The notes: generated by a model from the sequence alone, not told the origin. A stretch of 64,000 nucleotides of DNA from Bacteroides sp. (GCA_021202275.1 JAJQDI010000028.1:67347-131346), one strand, 5' to 3'; shown: positions 55,543 through 64,000, numbered from the stretch's first letter. A program made the numbers and translations.

Positions 55543-55710
55543 GATGCACTGTTCGTTTAAGTGTTATTTCTAACACAACATCCGGATGAGGTTTTTGTTT
55601 GTTGGCCGGACCGGAAAACAGGACGGAGGATAGTACGGGCCGGTGCGTATAAATTTCTTCAGACTTCTGTTTTTGATACGGATGGAGACGGAAGTTACTG
55701 TTTTTTAGGG

Positions 55711-55718
55711 TATCTTTG
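55711..55718 (+). promoter_or_regulatory. TATCTTTG promoter box of the M20 peptidase gene
   Basis: A perfect TAnnTTTG box, 70 bases before the ATG at 55789. Confidence 0.5.
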
Positions 55719-55788
55719 TCAAGGCTGTTCATCTTCGGATGAATGACGGAGAGGAAAAAACATTTTATACACGTGTTATGTTTAAAAA

Positions 55789-57378
55789 ATGAAACGATCT
55801 AAATTTTTCAGCAAGATGAACATAAAAAGAATGATGTGGGTTATTGTAGCTATACTCCTTGTATGGATAGCTATAATCCTAATCAAAACCTATATGTATC
55901 CTTTCAGTAAAGAAGCATTTGATCCTGCGGCGCAGACGGCAACGGAGTTTTCTCCGGTGAAGCCCCAATTGTCTGAGGCCTCTATCCGGCGTTTTGCCGG
56001 GGGCATCCGTATCCCTACAGTGAGTACGGAAGTATATGAGGAAACGAATTTCGCTCCGTTCGATACGTTCAAAGCCTACCTGCCTGAGGCCTATCCGGCT
56101 GTGTATGCAGCCATGGATACGCTCACGGTCAACAAGTACGGGCTGGTGTTTCACTGGAAGGGGAAAGATCCGGCGCGTAAACCTATTCTTTTTCTTTCCC
56201 ATTACGATGTGGTGCCGGTGCTGGGACATGATCCGGTGACACAGGAATCCGTTGGCGAAGAGATCTTCCGTCCGGCCGATCCGGCGAAAGGACCGGTTAC
56301 CACCCACTCTACTGCGTGGGACTATCCGCCCTTTTCCGGAGCTGTAGCGGATGGCAGACTGTACGGACGCGGTACACTGGATATGAAAGGCATGTTGTTC
56401 GCGCTGTTGGAAGCTGCCGATGCACTCATTGGGGAGGGATTTGTGCCGGAACAGGATATCTGGTTTGCCTTTGGGCACGACGAAGAAGTAGGAGGCCGGC
56501 AGGGTGCCCTACAGATCGCCCGATATTTCAAAGAGCAGGGACTGACCTTCGATGCTGTGTGCGATGAGGGAGGCATTATTGCCACGCCGGAGTCGTTGCT
56601 CAAGGAGGTAGACCAGCCAATGGCTGTGGTGGGAGTCGGAGAAAAAGGATTTCTCACGGTGCGTCTGAAGATCAAAGGGGAGGGCGGACACTCTTCCATG
56701 CCTCCGCAACGAAGTACGCTGGTGATGGCTGCTGAGATCATTGAAAAACTCAATACCAACCAGATGCCCGAACATCTGATCCCACCTATGGAGCATTTTC
56801 TGGATAACATAGGTGGTAAGATGAATTTTATAGCCCGCGTGGCCATTGCCAACCAGTGGCTGCTGGAGCGGGAACTGCTCCGTACATTGGCTAAAAATCC
56901 GGCTTCCAACGCGTTGATCCGTACCACCACGGCCATTACCATGGCCAAAGGGAGCGATGCGGCGAATGTGCTTTCGTCGGTAGCGGAGGTAACGGTGAAC
57001 TTCCGTATCCTGCCGGGAGAGACCGTGGAAGATGTGATGCAACATGTGCAACAGCAATGCAAAGGATACGATGTGGAGATCGAACAGGTATCGGTTCGTG
57101 AACCGTCTGGTATTTCTCCGGAAGATACCCGCGGGTTCCAGGTGATTGGAGAGACCATCGGTAAACTCTATCCGGGAACCATTGTGACCCCTTACATCAC
57201 AGTGGGCGGAACGGATGCTTATAAATACCAGACCGTGAGCGATCGTATCTATCGGTTGATGCCGGTCTATGTCAATGATTATGAGGTGAAGACCATCCAT
57301 AACGAAAATGAACATATCGAACTGGACAACTGGGCACGGATGATCTGGTACTTCCGGGAGGTGATGAAAACCTTTTAG
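55789..57378 (+). CDS. membrane-anchored M20 family metallopeptidase
   Basis: A 529-residue dinuclear zinc peptidase close to yeast carboxypeptidase S/PM20D1. A signal-anchor (about 12-32, MMWVIVAILLVWIAIILIKTY) suggests a periplasmic catalytic domain. Metal and catalytic motifs are present: LFLSHYDVVPV, YGRGTLDMKGML, FGHDEEVGGRQGA, DEGG and the C-terminal HNENEHIELD. GGHSSMPPQRS marks the dimerisation domain. It probably cleaves small peptides or N-acyl amino acids. It ends in TAG at normal length. A repeat array separates it from the converging histidine kinase gene. Confidence 0.9.
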   Translation: MKRSKFFSKMNIKRMMWVIVAILLVWIAIILIKTYMYPFSKEAFDPAAQTATEFSPVKPQLSEASIRRFAGGIRIPTVSTEVYEETNFAPFDTFKAYLPEAYPAVYAAMDTLTVNKYGLVFHWKGKDPARKPILFLSHYDVVPVLGHDPVTQESVGEEIFRPADPAKGPVTTHSTAWDYPPFSGAVADGRLYGRGTLDMKGMLFALLEAADALIGEGFVPEQDIWFAFGHDEEVGGRQGALQIARYFKEQGLTFDAVCDEGGIIATPESLLKEVDQPMAVVGVGEKGFLTVRLKIKGEGGHSSMPPQRSTLVMAAEIIEKLNTNQMPEHLIPPMEHFLDNIGGKMNFIARVAIANQWLLERELLRTLAKNPASNALIRTTTAITMAKGSDAANVLSSVAEVTVNFRILPGETVEDVMQHVQQQCKGYDVEIEQVSVREPSGISPEDTRGFQVIGETIGKLYPGTIVTPYITVGGTDAYKYQTVSDRIYRLMPVYVNDYEVKTIHNENEHIELDNWARMIWYFREVMKTF

Positions 57379-57381
57379 AGG

Positions 57382-57527
57382 TACGATGTACGCATGTACG
57401 AACCAACGGTCGGCAAAGCAGTTACGGTTGCGGCAGGAGCTTTGGTTTGCACCTGGCAAACCAGTCATTTGCCAGGTGCAAATGGGTCATTTGCCAGGTG
57501 CAAACCAACCGTTTGCCAGGTGCAAAC
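57382..57527. repeat. CCGACC/GGTTCG element plus four GTTTGCACCTGGCAAAC palindromes
   Basis: A reverse-orientation copy of the element at 2550-2610 (57382-57415: GTACGAACCAACGGTCGGCA) is followed by palindrome units at 57445-57461 (reverse orientation), 57468-57483, 57490-57505 and 57511-57527. The first unit is inverted and the AGTCAT spacer after it is the same as at 2893-2900. Confidence 0.85.
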
Positions 57528-57598
57528 AAACGCTCTTTTCACTTCTTTGAGCTGTTTTTATATGCTGCAAAAAAAATACCTCAGACTTCGTTCTTTAC

Positions 57599-58900
57599 TT
57601 ACATGTTCTTTTGCCGGGGCAATACCAGGATAAACTCACTGTATTCTCCTTCGATGCTACGCAGGATCACATGCCCTCCGTGAGCGCGGATCACATTGTT
57701 GACATAGTTGAGCCCCAACCCCAATCCTTTGGCGCGGTCTTTGCGTCCGGCTGCTGAGGCACGTTCGAACTTATTGAATATTTTTTTCTGGTCTTTGAAA
57801 GGTATACCAAAGCCATTGTCCCGTATACTGATGTGATCGTGCCCTTCGTGCACAGTGCGTTTGATATCTATCCGTACACTCTCTCCCGAATATTTGATGG
57901 CATTCTCGATGAGGTTGCTGATGGCTTCTTTCAGGTAATCTCCATCGGCATAGACGATATCTTCGGAATTTACTCTGATCTCGAATTTTACGGGTTTCCC
58001 GGCTTTGGAGGCCGACTTCTCTGCCAGATCGCTGACAATGGGTTTAAGCAGGATCTGTTGCTTGTGCAGGGTCAGGCTATCCTGTTCCAGCTTGGCCAGG
58101 GTAAGCACTTTATCTGCCAGGCTGAGCAGACGCTGGCACTCTTCGGAAGCAATGCGGAAGTAGTTGTCGCGCTTTTCGGGCTTGTCGAGCAGTTTTTCGG
58201 AGTGGAGCATATTCAGCCCTACCATAATGGTGTTGATCGGACTCTTCATGTCATGGATCATGGCATGCGAAAAGTCTTCGCGGATGCAGGCGATCCTGTT
58301 CTGGCGGGCGATGATACGGATCTGATAAATGATACAGTATACTACCAGTCCCAGGATGATTACAGTCGCAAAAAACAGGAAGATCATTTTGCCAAAGATC
58401 ATCCGGTAAGGTGAGGTCAGGGCTACTTTCAGTATTTCTGATCCGTTTGCGAGGGATATAGGTTCGGATTCCAGTATACCCCAACGGGTTACAGGCTTTT
58501 TACCACTGCTTTCCACGATTTCATCCGTCTGTGTATCTATCTGTGTCAGGTAATAATCCGAATGGATCTGTTGTATGTTCAATTCTGCGTGAAAAAAAGA
58601 ATCTATTCTTTCCAGAGAAAGGGGTAACCTTTCTTCGGGAAAATCTCTGGCTACCTCAACGTGGTAATATTTGGTGGGCAGAACTTTTGTCTCGTCAATC
58701 TGGATATGAAGGGTTTCCGTGGAATTACTTCCCGTATGGTTGCCAATTTCCCATTGGAGTGCTTGCAGAGGTGCAGAGTTGATTTTTTCTTTTAGTTCTC
58801 CGCGGTGTAAAGTATATATGTTATGAAGCCATAAGAACTGTAGGATTAGTACAGAGGTCAGTCCGATCCCTGTGATCAGTTTAATAGAAATAGTCTTCAT
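57599..58900 (-). CDS. orphan sensor histidine kinase
   Basis: A 433-residue membrane kinase: an N-terminal helix (about 6-26), a periplasmic sensor, a second helix (about 172-195, MIFLFFATVIILGLVVYCIIY), the H-box FSHAMIHDMKSPINTIM (His about 225), then the ATPase motifs NLIENAIKYSG (N), IRDNGFGIPF (G1), KKIFNKFERAS (F) and KGLGLGLNYV (G2). The type resembles RprX of Bacteroides. No response regulator gene is adjacent in this window, so the partner is elsewhere. Its own promoter box lies just upstream. Confidence 0.9.
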   Translation of the reverse strand: MKTISIKLITGIGLTSVLILQFLWLHNIYTLHRGELKEKINSAPLQALQWEIGNHTGSNSTETLHIQIDETKVLPTKYYHVEVARDFPEERLPLSLERIDSFFHAELNIQQIHSDYYLTQIDTQTDEIVESSGKKPVTRWGILESEPISLANGSEILKVALTSPYRMIFGKMIFLFFATVIILGLVVYCIIYQIRIIARQNRIACIREDFSHAMIHDMKSPINTIMVGLNMLHSEKLLDKPEKRDNYFRIASEECQRLLSLADKVLTLAKLEQDSLTLHKQQILLKPIVSDLAEKSASKAGKPVKFEIRVNSEDIVYADGDYLKEAISNLIENAIKYSGESVRIDIKRTVHEGHDHISIRDNGFGIPFKDQKKIFNKFERASAAGRKDRAKGLGLGLNYVNNVIRAHGGHVILRSIEGEYSEFILVLPRQKNM

Positions 58901-58914
58901 GGATATTCTTTTTG

Positions 58915-58922
58915 CAAAGATA
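58915..58922 (-). promoter_or_regulatory. TATCTTTG promoter box of the orphan kinase gene
   Basis: A perfect TAnnTTTG box on the minus strand with TTTTTGAC about 20 bases upstream. The 5' untranslated region would be under 15 bases. Confidence 0.55.
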
Positions 58923-59079
58923 ATAACACTTTGTCAAAAAGAGAGAGATCATAAAAAGAATTTGTTCTTTTTTGTTGGATTTTTGTGACTATAGATAGGC
59001 TGATAAAAAGAGAAAAATACCTCTTCCTGGGCATGGAGGAGTGAGGAGAGAACACATCTGTGTTGCATATGTAAAAAAT

Positions 59080-59114
59080 CCCTGTTGATCTCTTTTCTTA
59101 AGGGATCAACAGGG
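59080..59114 (-). terminator. Rho-independent terminator of the YtxH-like gene
   Basis: A perfect 11-bp stem (CCCTGTTGATC / GATCAACAGGG). On the minus strand it is followed by ATTTTTTAC. Confidence 0.8.
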
Positions 59115-59149
59115 GCAGCTCATCTGTTACCGGCTACTGTCCGGAACAC

Positions 59150-59440
59150 TCAGGATTTCTGTGTCCCGTCGATAGGTTCGTAGAAAGTCACATCTTCTGA
59201 AATAGCTACGTCTCCGTCCATCATGTCGTCCAGATAAGGATCGGGCACTTTGGTCTCCTCCGAAAGTTCTTTGTGACCCTCCAGTTTCTCTTCGATCGCA
59301 TCTTTGATCATCTGCACTTTTTCGTCGATATAATCTGTTGCCGATCTGTACATTCTCTGTGCTTTTACACGGTTTTTTCTGGTATTGCAGGCATGGTAAA
59401 GTGCCGCGCCAGCCAATACACCTAAAAGAAATCTTCCCAT
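59150..59440 (-). CDS. YtxH-like small membrane protein
   Basis: A 96-residue protein: an N-terminal membrane helix (MGRFLLGVLAGAALYHAC), a basic stretch (NTRKNRVKAQRMYRSA), an amphipathic coiled region (DYIDEKVQMIKDAIEEKLEG) and an acidic tail. The layout resembles YtxH-type stress-related membrane proteins; function is unknown. It is a single gene with its own terminator. Confidence 0.6.
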   Translation of the reverse strand: MGRFLLGVLAGAALYHACNTRKNRVKAQRMYRSATDYIDEKVQMIKDAIEEKLEGHKELSEETKVPDPYLDDMMDGDVAISEDVTFYEPIDGTQKS

Positions 59441-59603
59441 AATGCTAATGTATTTATATAAAATAGAAAATAGTTTCGTTGTAGTTACAACAGAATTTAC
59501 GGAGAGATAGTTTTTCGGGAAGGGAGAAAAGTGATCTAAATAATCTAAATACTTTTTATATAGAGGGGTGCAAAGGAGATGGGTTCAGGCAAGGATACAA
59601 AAT

Positions 59604-59663
59604 ATCCCATGCTTGAACGGGATTACTTTATCCCTGTGGCAGGGACCTGTTCACGCATGGGAT
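59604..59663. repeat. structured palindromic element
   Basis: ATCCCATGC (59604-59612) pairs with GCATGGGAT (59655-59663), with inner pairings GAACGGG... and CCTGTTC. It lies downstream of the BtuH-like gene; no gene is seen in 59441-59766. Confidence 0.5.
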
Positions 59664-59766
59664 TAGCTATGAATTACTGACAGAAATTCCGGCAAGTAGG
59701 ATCAGGAGTGACAATGAACACTTTTGTAGATCCGGATCCGTTTTCTGAAATCACTGTGCCAGGAAC

Positions 59767-60660
59767 TTACTTCTCGATCAGCGTGATACCATCCATACAG
59801 AAATAGGCAGGAGTGTTCATCCCCCAATCTCCTACATCACTTGAAGAGAGTTCGAACTTAATATAGTCTGCAGTGCTGATCTCTGAAAATTCGAACCAGG
59901 TCCATTCGGAAAGAATCTCAGTTTTACCCTTTCTATAATCTGCAAGATAGATCTCTTCGCTACCTATTTCTTCTCCTTCTGAGGTATATCCGATCGCAGT
60001 GAGCAGGAACCAGTCTCCATTTGTAAACTGTTTTGCAATACTGGGATTACTGCCATCTTTTCCCTCTTTGATGGCCAGATATGCGTAGGTAGTATTCGTG
60101 ATCCAGACACCTTTACATGCGTATTTGTCCGTGTGATTCATGGTAACAATGGCAGGAGTATACGAACTGGTGTTAGCAGTCAGATAGACCTTTCCATTTT
60201 TTCCCTGGGCTGTGATAGCACTTAAATTATTATAACCCGGAGTTTCTGTATCTGTTGTATTGACATACGTAAAGCCCCCACCAAAACCCCAATCCTGGTA
60301 ATAATGGTCAAATGTAAGGATACCCTGAGGATCTGTAAAAGCGGTGATATAATAGGAGTAAGGATCATTTTCACCTACGCGTACTCCATCTGTAGGCATA
60401 AATTCAGATTCATCTTCGGTCAGCAAACTTTCGAAGCTGATAACAAGTACCTCTTTTTCTTCATTCTCATCTCCTTCATTCTCATCTCCTTCGTTCTCAT
60501 CTCCTTCGTTCTCATCTCCTTCATTTTCATCATCATCACCATCACCATTACCTTCTCCCTGTTCTGTCTCATCCGGATCGGGAATGGTGTTATCGTCATC
60601 ACAACTGGTTACACAAAACAGAAAAGTAAGCAGGAAAAACGGTAAAATTAACTTTTTCAT
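59767..60660 (-). CDS. btuH: BtuH-like surface lipoprotein (DUF4465)
   Basis: A 297-residue lipoprotein (signal MKKLILPFFLLTFLFCVTSC) with an acidic linker of tandem GDENE units encoded by four exact or near-exact 15-base repeats (60461-60520), then a DUF4465 domain: YYITAFTDPQGILTFDHYYQDWGFGGGFTYVNTTD, GYNNLSAITAQGKNGKVYLT, GVWITNTTYAYLAIKEG. DUF4465 proteins next to BtuB/BtuG bind B12 at the cell surface (BtuH). The third gene of the operon, 59 bases after the BtuG-like gene. The start at 60660 begins the lipoprotein signal. Confidence 0.8.
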   Translation of the reverse strand: MKKLILPFFLLTFLFCVTSCDDDNTIPDPDETEQGEGNGDGDDDENEGDENEGDENEGDENEGDENEEKEVLVISFESLLTEDESEFMPTDGVRVGENDPYSYYITAFTDPQGILTFDHYYQDWGFGGGFTYVNTTDTETPGYNNLSAITAQGKNGKVYLTANTSSYTPAIVTMNHTDKYACKGVWITNTTYAYLAIKEGKDGSNPSIAKQFTNGDWFLLTAIGYTSEGEEIGSEEIYLADYRKGKTEILSEWTWFEFSEISTADYIKFELSSSDVGDWGMNTPAYFCMDGITLIEK

Positions 60661-60719
60661 GTTCATCATTTTAAAATGTTTGTTTGAGTATCTATTATTT
60701 AATTCGTATTCGTTATTTC

Positions 60720-62702
60720 TCAATAATGCAGATCTTCCACGGTTTGTATTTCCGTAGAGACTTCTCCTGTCCATCCCATCTGTTGGTTCACGGCTGTGTA
60801 GATCCTGACAAAGTCGATGCCATCCAGTTGCACCGGGTTGCCCTGGCTATCTACTGCCCAGTCTATGTTGAACTGGCAGAGTTCGGTACTGTTGGGGTGG
60901 TTGTCTGCGTAGCCCCACGGAAAACAATAACTTACCCAATTGTCTTTTCCGTTGGTTCCTTCGTTGATGCCGTTGTCCGGCAAACGATCTCCCCGGAAGG
61001 TGATCTCATCCGCTTCGATCCACACAGGATAATAAGTCTCCTGCAAATGAGCACTGTTGCGGTAGATATATCCTTCGCCTCCCTGATTGTCTGTCCAGTA
61101 TACATGGGTGTTTGCCGGATCGGGACGGTAATAGGTGATCTCGTACCCGCGGATCACTTCCGGCGAATCGTATTCGCTCCCTGCCAGTTCGTACCACTCA
61201 TCATCGGGCAGACCGTTGCCGTTGGTATCTTTTGACACCCATACGATGCCGGGTTCCGAACTTCCGGTCAGTGCCCCTGTGACGGAACCATACATATTGT
61301 AATAGGCGTTGCCATAGATCTTCAGATCATACTCGCCCGGAACATTGGGTACGGTGTGATCGAACCCTACCACTACGTAGCCTCCGAAACCTCCTAAGGA
61401 GAGTAGCGAGCGACTTTGCAGACGTTCGGTAGCATATTCCAGTACCTCTTCGTAGGTGTAGCCTTCGCGATAGGCAGAGGTGGTGGTATTGATAAACTGT
61501 CCCGGAGCAGGTACATACTCCCATACCTTTTGTGCGTAGGCCGGGTGGGTATCTGTTTCGGAGCCGCCGCCACCTCCGGATTGCGAACTGCGGTCGCTGA
61601 ATACCACATCATTGGGGTTGAGCCCGACGTTGTCTATACGGAACTGCAACTCTCCCTGCGGACTGAAGCAAAGCACATCTCCTGTAACCTGGTAGTCGTA
61701 CGCGTCGGTCAGGTAGATGTTCCCATTGAAGGGGTTGACCTGTATGCTGAAAGGGGTATGGACCCGGGTGCCGTCTGTGACGAAAGACTCCCGCACGATC
61801 TGTCCGGTATGTACATTTATCACTTTGATGCCAGACTCCTGCGTGCCGGAAAGGGTATAGGAGAGGTAGGCCAGTTCGTCGTTGATGGCAAAGTCCAGTA
61901 CTTTCTCTTCATACACCTGTGTCACCACATCGGTCTGCGCGTCGATCTGTACCAGTTGATATTCTCCTTTTTCTATCTGCTCTCCACGGATGGCCACGTA
62001 TACATAGCCATACTCATCGGCACGGATCGGTCCGGGATTAGGCCCCACTTCGATGCGGCGGGTTTCTGTAAAGGTAGGGATATCTATGACCGATACAGTG
62101 TTGTCTGTTCCGGTGGTAGAGGCATCCAATCCGCCCGAATTGGAGACATAGAGTTTTCCGTTCTGTACACAGATGCCATCCGGATTGCGACCTACGGACA
62201 GGTACGCTTCCACAGCCAGGGAGGCTGTGTCTATCCGTGCTACTGTGCCGTCGTAGGAACAGGCATAGGCTTTGCGGCCTTCGAAAGCGATGTTGCGTGG
62301 CTGGCGGGAAGATCCGTTGTCAGTAAGCAGAGGCACCTGTCCTACGGAGACCCCGGTGAGCAGGTCGATCACTTCGATCTGGCTGGAGACATTTACCACG
62401 ATATAGAGACGATCTCCATAGATGGCCATATCGTTGGCGGTATCGCCCAGTCCCCGGCGGTTGATCTGCCGGAAGTAGTCTGTTGTGGTGGTATTGTCCC
62501 GGAACGAGTGCCGCGCCAAAGTACTGTTGTTGAGGTTGAACAGCCCTTCGCAGAGGATGTAGATCTCCTCTGTGCCACTTTCTCCGCTACCCCCCCCGCC
62601 GACAGGTTGGTTGCGGTCTTCCATATCGTCGCATCCCTGTATAAACAGGATGCAACACGCCAGGAAAAGCCAGAGAACAGAAGTAGGTTTGCAGACAGAC
62701 AT
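60720..62702 (-). CDS. btuG: BtuG-like beta-propeller lipoprotein with extra C-terminal domain
   Basis: A 660-residue lipoprotein (signal ending CILFIQGC). Residues about 45-370 form a YncE/DUF5074-type seven-bladed propeller (YILCEGLFNLNNSTLARHSF, NRRGLGDTANDMAIYGDRLYIVVN, VGRNPDGICVQNGKLYVSNSGG). BtuG proteins of this type cap BtuB and bind cobalamin very tightly. After a Gly/Ser linker (SSQSGGGGGSETDTHPAYAQ) a second domain of about 270 residues follows (VPAPGQFINTTTSAYREGY, LLSLGGFGGYVVVGFDHTV, DEWYELAGSEYDSPEVIRGYEITYY), in other Bacteroidales a separate cell-surface protein. Nine bases separate it from the TonB receptor. Confidence 0.8.
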   Translation of the reverse strand: MSVCKPTSVLWLFLACCILFIQGCDDMEDRNQPVGGGGSGESGTEEIYILCEGLFNLNNSTLARHSFRDNTTTTDYFRQINRRGLGDTANDMAIYGDRLYIVVNVSSQIEVIDLLTGVSVGQVPLLTDNGSSRQPRNIAFEGRKAYACSYDGTVARIDTASLAVEAYLSVGRNPDGICVQNGKLYVSNSGGLDASTTGTDNTVSVIDIPTFTETRRIEVGPNPGPIRADEYGYVYVAIRGEQIEKGEYQLVQIDAQTDVVTQVYEEKVLDFAINDELAYLSYTLSGTQESGIKVINVHTGQIVRESFVTDGTRVHTPFSIQVNPFNGNIYLTDAYDYQVTGDVLCFSPQGELQFRIDNVGLNPNDVVFSDRSSQSGGGGGSETDTHPAYAQKVWEYVPAPGQFINTTTSAYREGYTYEEVLEYATERLQSRSLLSLGGFGGYVVVGFDHTVPNVPGEYDLKIYGNAYYNMYGSVTGALTGSSEPGIVWVSKDTNGNGLPDDEWYELAGSEYDSPEVIRGYEITYYRPDPANTHVYWTDNQGGEGYIYRNSAHLQETYYPVWIEADEITFRGDRLPDNGINEGTNGKDNWVSYCFPWGYADNHPNSTELCQFNIDWAVDSQGNPVQLDGIDFVRIYTAVNQQMGWTGEVSTEIQTVEDLHY

Positions 62703-62711
62703 AGGTTCTTA

Positions 62712-64000
62712 TTAATAGGTGACCCGCAGGGTAGCCCTTACAGAGCGTCCCGGCATGGGGAAGTTTTTGACAATCTCATAGTTCTTATCAGCCAGATTCA
62801 GAACTTCGACCGATAGAGAAAGTTTGCTCTCTCCCGCCGTGAAATCCCGGCTGGCGGAGACACTGTGATCCGTATAGCTGGCGAGACGGTTTTCCGTGAG
62901 ATTTTGTCCCAGCATGTATCGTTTGCCCGCATGCAGCAGGGAGTAGGAGAGGTGGATCCAGGGAGTTTCGATCCCCGCCTGTCCCGATCCCGATACACGG
63001 GGAGTATATGCGATCTGATGTTTGTAGGTCTTTCCGGCAGGATCGGTGATGTCCAATGCCCGTTGGTAAGAGTAGTTTCCCGACAGATACACAGCTATCC
63101 GGCGGACAGGGCGTGTACGCAGGCTGGCGGTTACATCTACTCCTCTGATCTCTACTTCTCCCAGATTGACCATGCTCCAGATAAAGATATTCTTGGTAGG
63201 GATGGCCAGGATCTTATCACTGACCTGGTTGTAGTATCCGTCGGCCGTGGCGGAGAGAAAAGAGACTGCCCCGCTGAAGGAACGGGACCAGGTGACCCCC
63301 GCGTTGTATTGCCGGGTGCGTTCGGGGAGCAGTCCGGTGTTGCCGATCTGTCCGTAGTACAGGTCGTTGAAAGTAGGCATGCGGAAGATCTCTTTGTAGA
63401 AAAAACGGATATGCAGTTCTTCTGCCGCAAGGGGTTTCAGTGTGACACTGGCATAGGGAGTGAGCCGCCGTCGGGTACCAGCCGACTCTCCCCGGGAGGT
63501 ACGGTCGTGCACCAGGGTAGCCAGTGCCGAGGCAGAGGCTGTGAGCCGGGAAGAGGTGTATTTTCCGGAAAGGGCTCCATAGCCGGTATAGCGGGTAGGA
63601 GAGGCGAAATCCGACAAGTTGGCATTCATGGACTGTATACTGCCGTCTGTGGCCACCGAGAAGGAAAGCCTCTCTAAGGGGCGATAGAGTGCGGTGGCAG
63701 ACAGGTAGTATTCCTGCTGGTAGTAGCTATTGTCTGTAACACCTGTAGTACTTTTGGTATCCGGGTCTAAGTAGCGTTGGTAGTTCCAGTTCCACTTGGC
63801 CAGTGTCTGGAAAGCCCACTGTGTATGGAACTCCTTTTTGTAATGGCTTTGCAGGAACAGGGTTTTGTCCCACAGGTGTTGTGAGGCGTGGTCGTAATAC
63901 AGGGTTGTTGCTCCCGGCAGTCCGCGCGACGATTGGTAGTAATAGGCCTTGACGCGCCATTGCTCTGTGGAAGAAAACTGTCCGATGGCAGACGCTTCGG
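62712..64000 (-). CDS. btuB: TonB-dependent receptor, BtuB type (partial, right edge)
   Basis: The C-terminal 429 residues of an outer-membrane TonB-dependent receptor barrel; the plug and N-terminus lie beyond base 64000. Strand-like segments alternate (QWRVKAYYYQSSRGLPGATT, LQSHYKKEFHTQWAFQTLAKW, LHIRFFYKEIFRMPTFNDLYYG) and the protein ends VNLADKNYEIVKNFPMPGRSVRATLRVTY, the usual last strand with a terminal aromatic. FNDLYY and the last strand resemble BtuB. Position directly upstream of BtuG- and BtuH-like genes identifies it as the cobalamin transporter of the operon. A cobalamin riboswitch would be expected outside the window. Confidence 0.8.
   Translation of the reverse strand, partial: EASAIGQFSSTEQWRVKAYYYQSSRGLPGATTLYYDHASQHLWDKTLFLQSHYKKEFHTQWAFQTLAKWNWNYQRYLDPDTKSTTGVTDNSYYQQEYYLSATALYRPLERLSFSVATDGSIQSMNANLSDFASPTRYTGYGALSGKYTSSRLTASASALATLVHDRTSRGESAGTRRRLTPYASVTLKPLAAEELHIRFFYKEIFRMPTFNDLYYGQIGNTGLLPERTRQYNAGVTWSRSFSGAVSFLSATADGYYNQVSDKILAIPTKNIFIWSMVNLGEVEIRGVDVTASLRTRPVRRIAVYLSGNYSYQRALDITDPAGKTYKHQIAYTPRVSGSGQAGIETPWIHLSYSLLHAGKRYMLGQNLTENRLASYTDHSVSASRDFTAGESKLSLSVEVLNLADKNYEIVKNFPMPGRSVRATLRVTY

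Noticed and set aside
55561..55746. Small frame of 61 codons before the M20 peptidase
   Set aside because: It starts at a non-ATG codon and contains the TATCTTTG promoter box of the next gene.

Overview
The window looks like a chromosome segment of a gut-type Bacteroidales (Bacteroidota; Parabacteroides/Barnesiella-like, genus not resolved). The reasons are the many -7 promoter boxes of the TAnnTTTG type, the families present (DUF4890, DUF3836, DUF4738, DUF3667, DUF4465, LytTR systems, OmpP1/FadL and PorT-like barrels) and a BtuB-BtuG-BtuH-type vitamin B12 uptake operon. No rRNA, tRNA, CRISPR array or insertion sequence was recognised.

Layout. 1-4.8 kb: a small secreted protein, a Toprim/DnaB-like primase-helicase, a broken replication-associated DUF4373-type gene and an XRE-like regulator, probably the remnant of a mobile element. 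5.2-9.2 kb: an outer-membrane barrel and a TPR histidine kinase with its LytTR regulator. 9.4-15.1 kb: a tightly coupled five-gene operon with two dynamin-like GTPases and three unrecognised proteins, two of them membrane-anchored. This is the best candidate for an undescribed system. 15.1-22.4 kb (opposite strand): a type I restriction-modification operon (hsdR-hsdM-hsdS) extended by a 50-residue ORF and a McrC-like nuclease. 22.8-25.1 kb: an SPFH/GYF_2 protein with a double zinc-ribbon membrane protein. 26.4-28.5 kb: yicC-gmk-nadD. 28.5-45.3 kb: lipoproteins, a membrane protein, an ElbB-like protein with a divergent HxlR regulator, DUF4890 proteins, a sulfatase, a D-lactate dehydrogenase, a FadL-type porin and tandem DUF3667 proteins. 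45.9-49.0 kb: pyruvate formate-lyase and its activase. 49.6-57.4 kb: a cation-efflux protein, a McrB-like ATPase with a DUF2357-type nuclease, a yjdI/yjdJ pair and an M20 peptidase. 57.6-58.9 kb: an orphan histidine kinase. 59.8-64 kb: the B12 uptake operon, running off the right edge.

Two window-wide patterns stand out. First, about a dozen otherwise well-conserved genes are broken, nearly always by a one-base change in a homopolymer or by an in-frame TAG that sits where glutamine would fit. TAG is also used as a genuine terminator here (nadD, the LytTR gene, D-lactate dehydrogenase, the M20 peptidase). The pattern could be sequence error, recent decay or amber suppression; genes with such breaks are typed 'pseudogene' although the native product is usually obvious. 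Second, intergenic regions are packed with at least five dispersed repeat families: GTTTGCACCTGGCAAAC arrays, AATCGTAAATC elements, AACTTACAACTCAAAACTTA elements, CCCCTTCGGGG/CCCGGG REP-like elements and promoter-bearing tandem duplications. They lie between genes and never interrupt one.

The two restriction loci and the dynamin-pair operon give the window a defence-island character. Pyruvate formate-lyase and D-lactate dehydrogenase fit fermentative anaerobic metabolism, and the B12 operon fits a cobalamin-scavenging gut bacterium.
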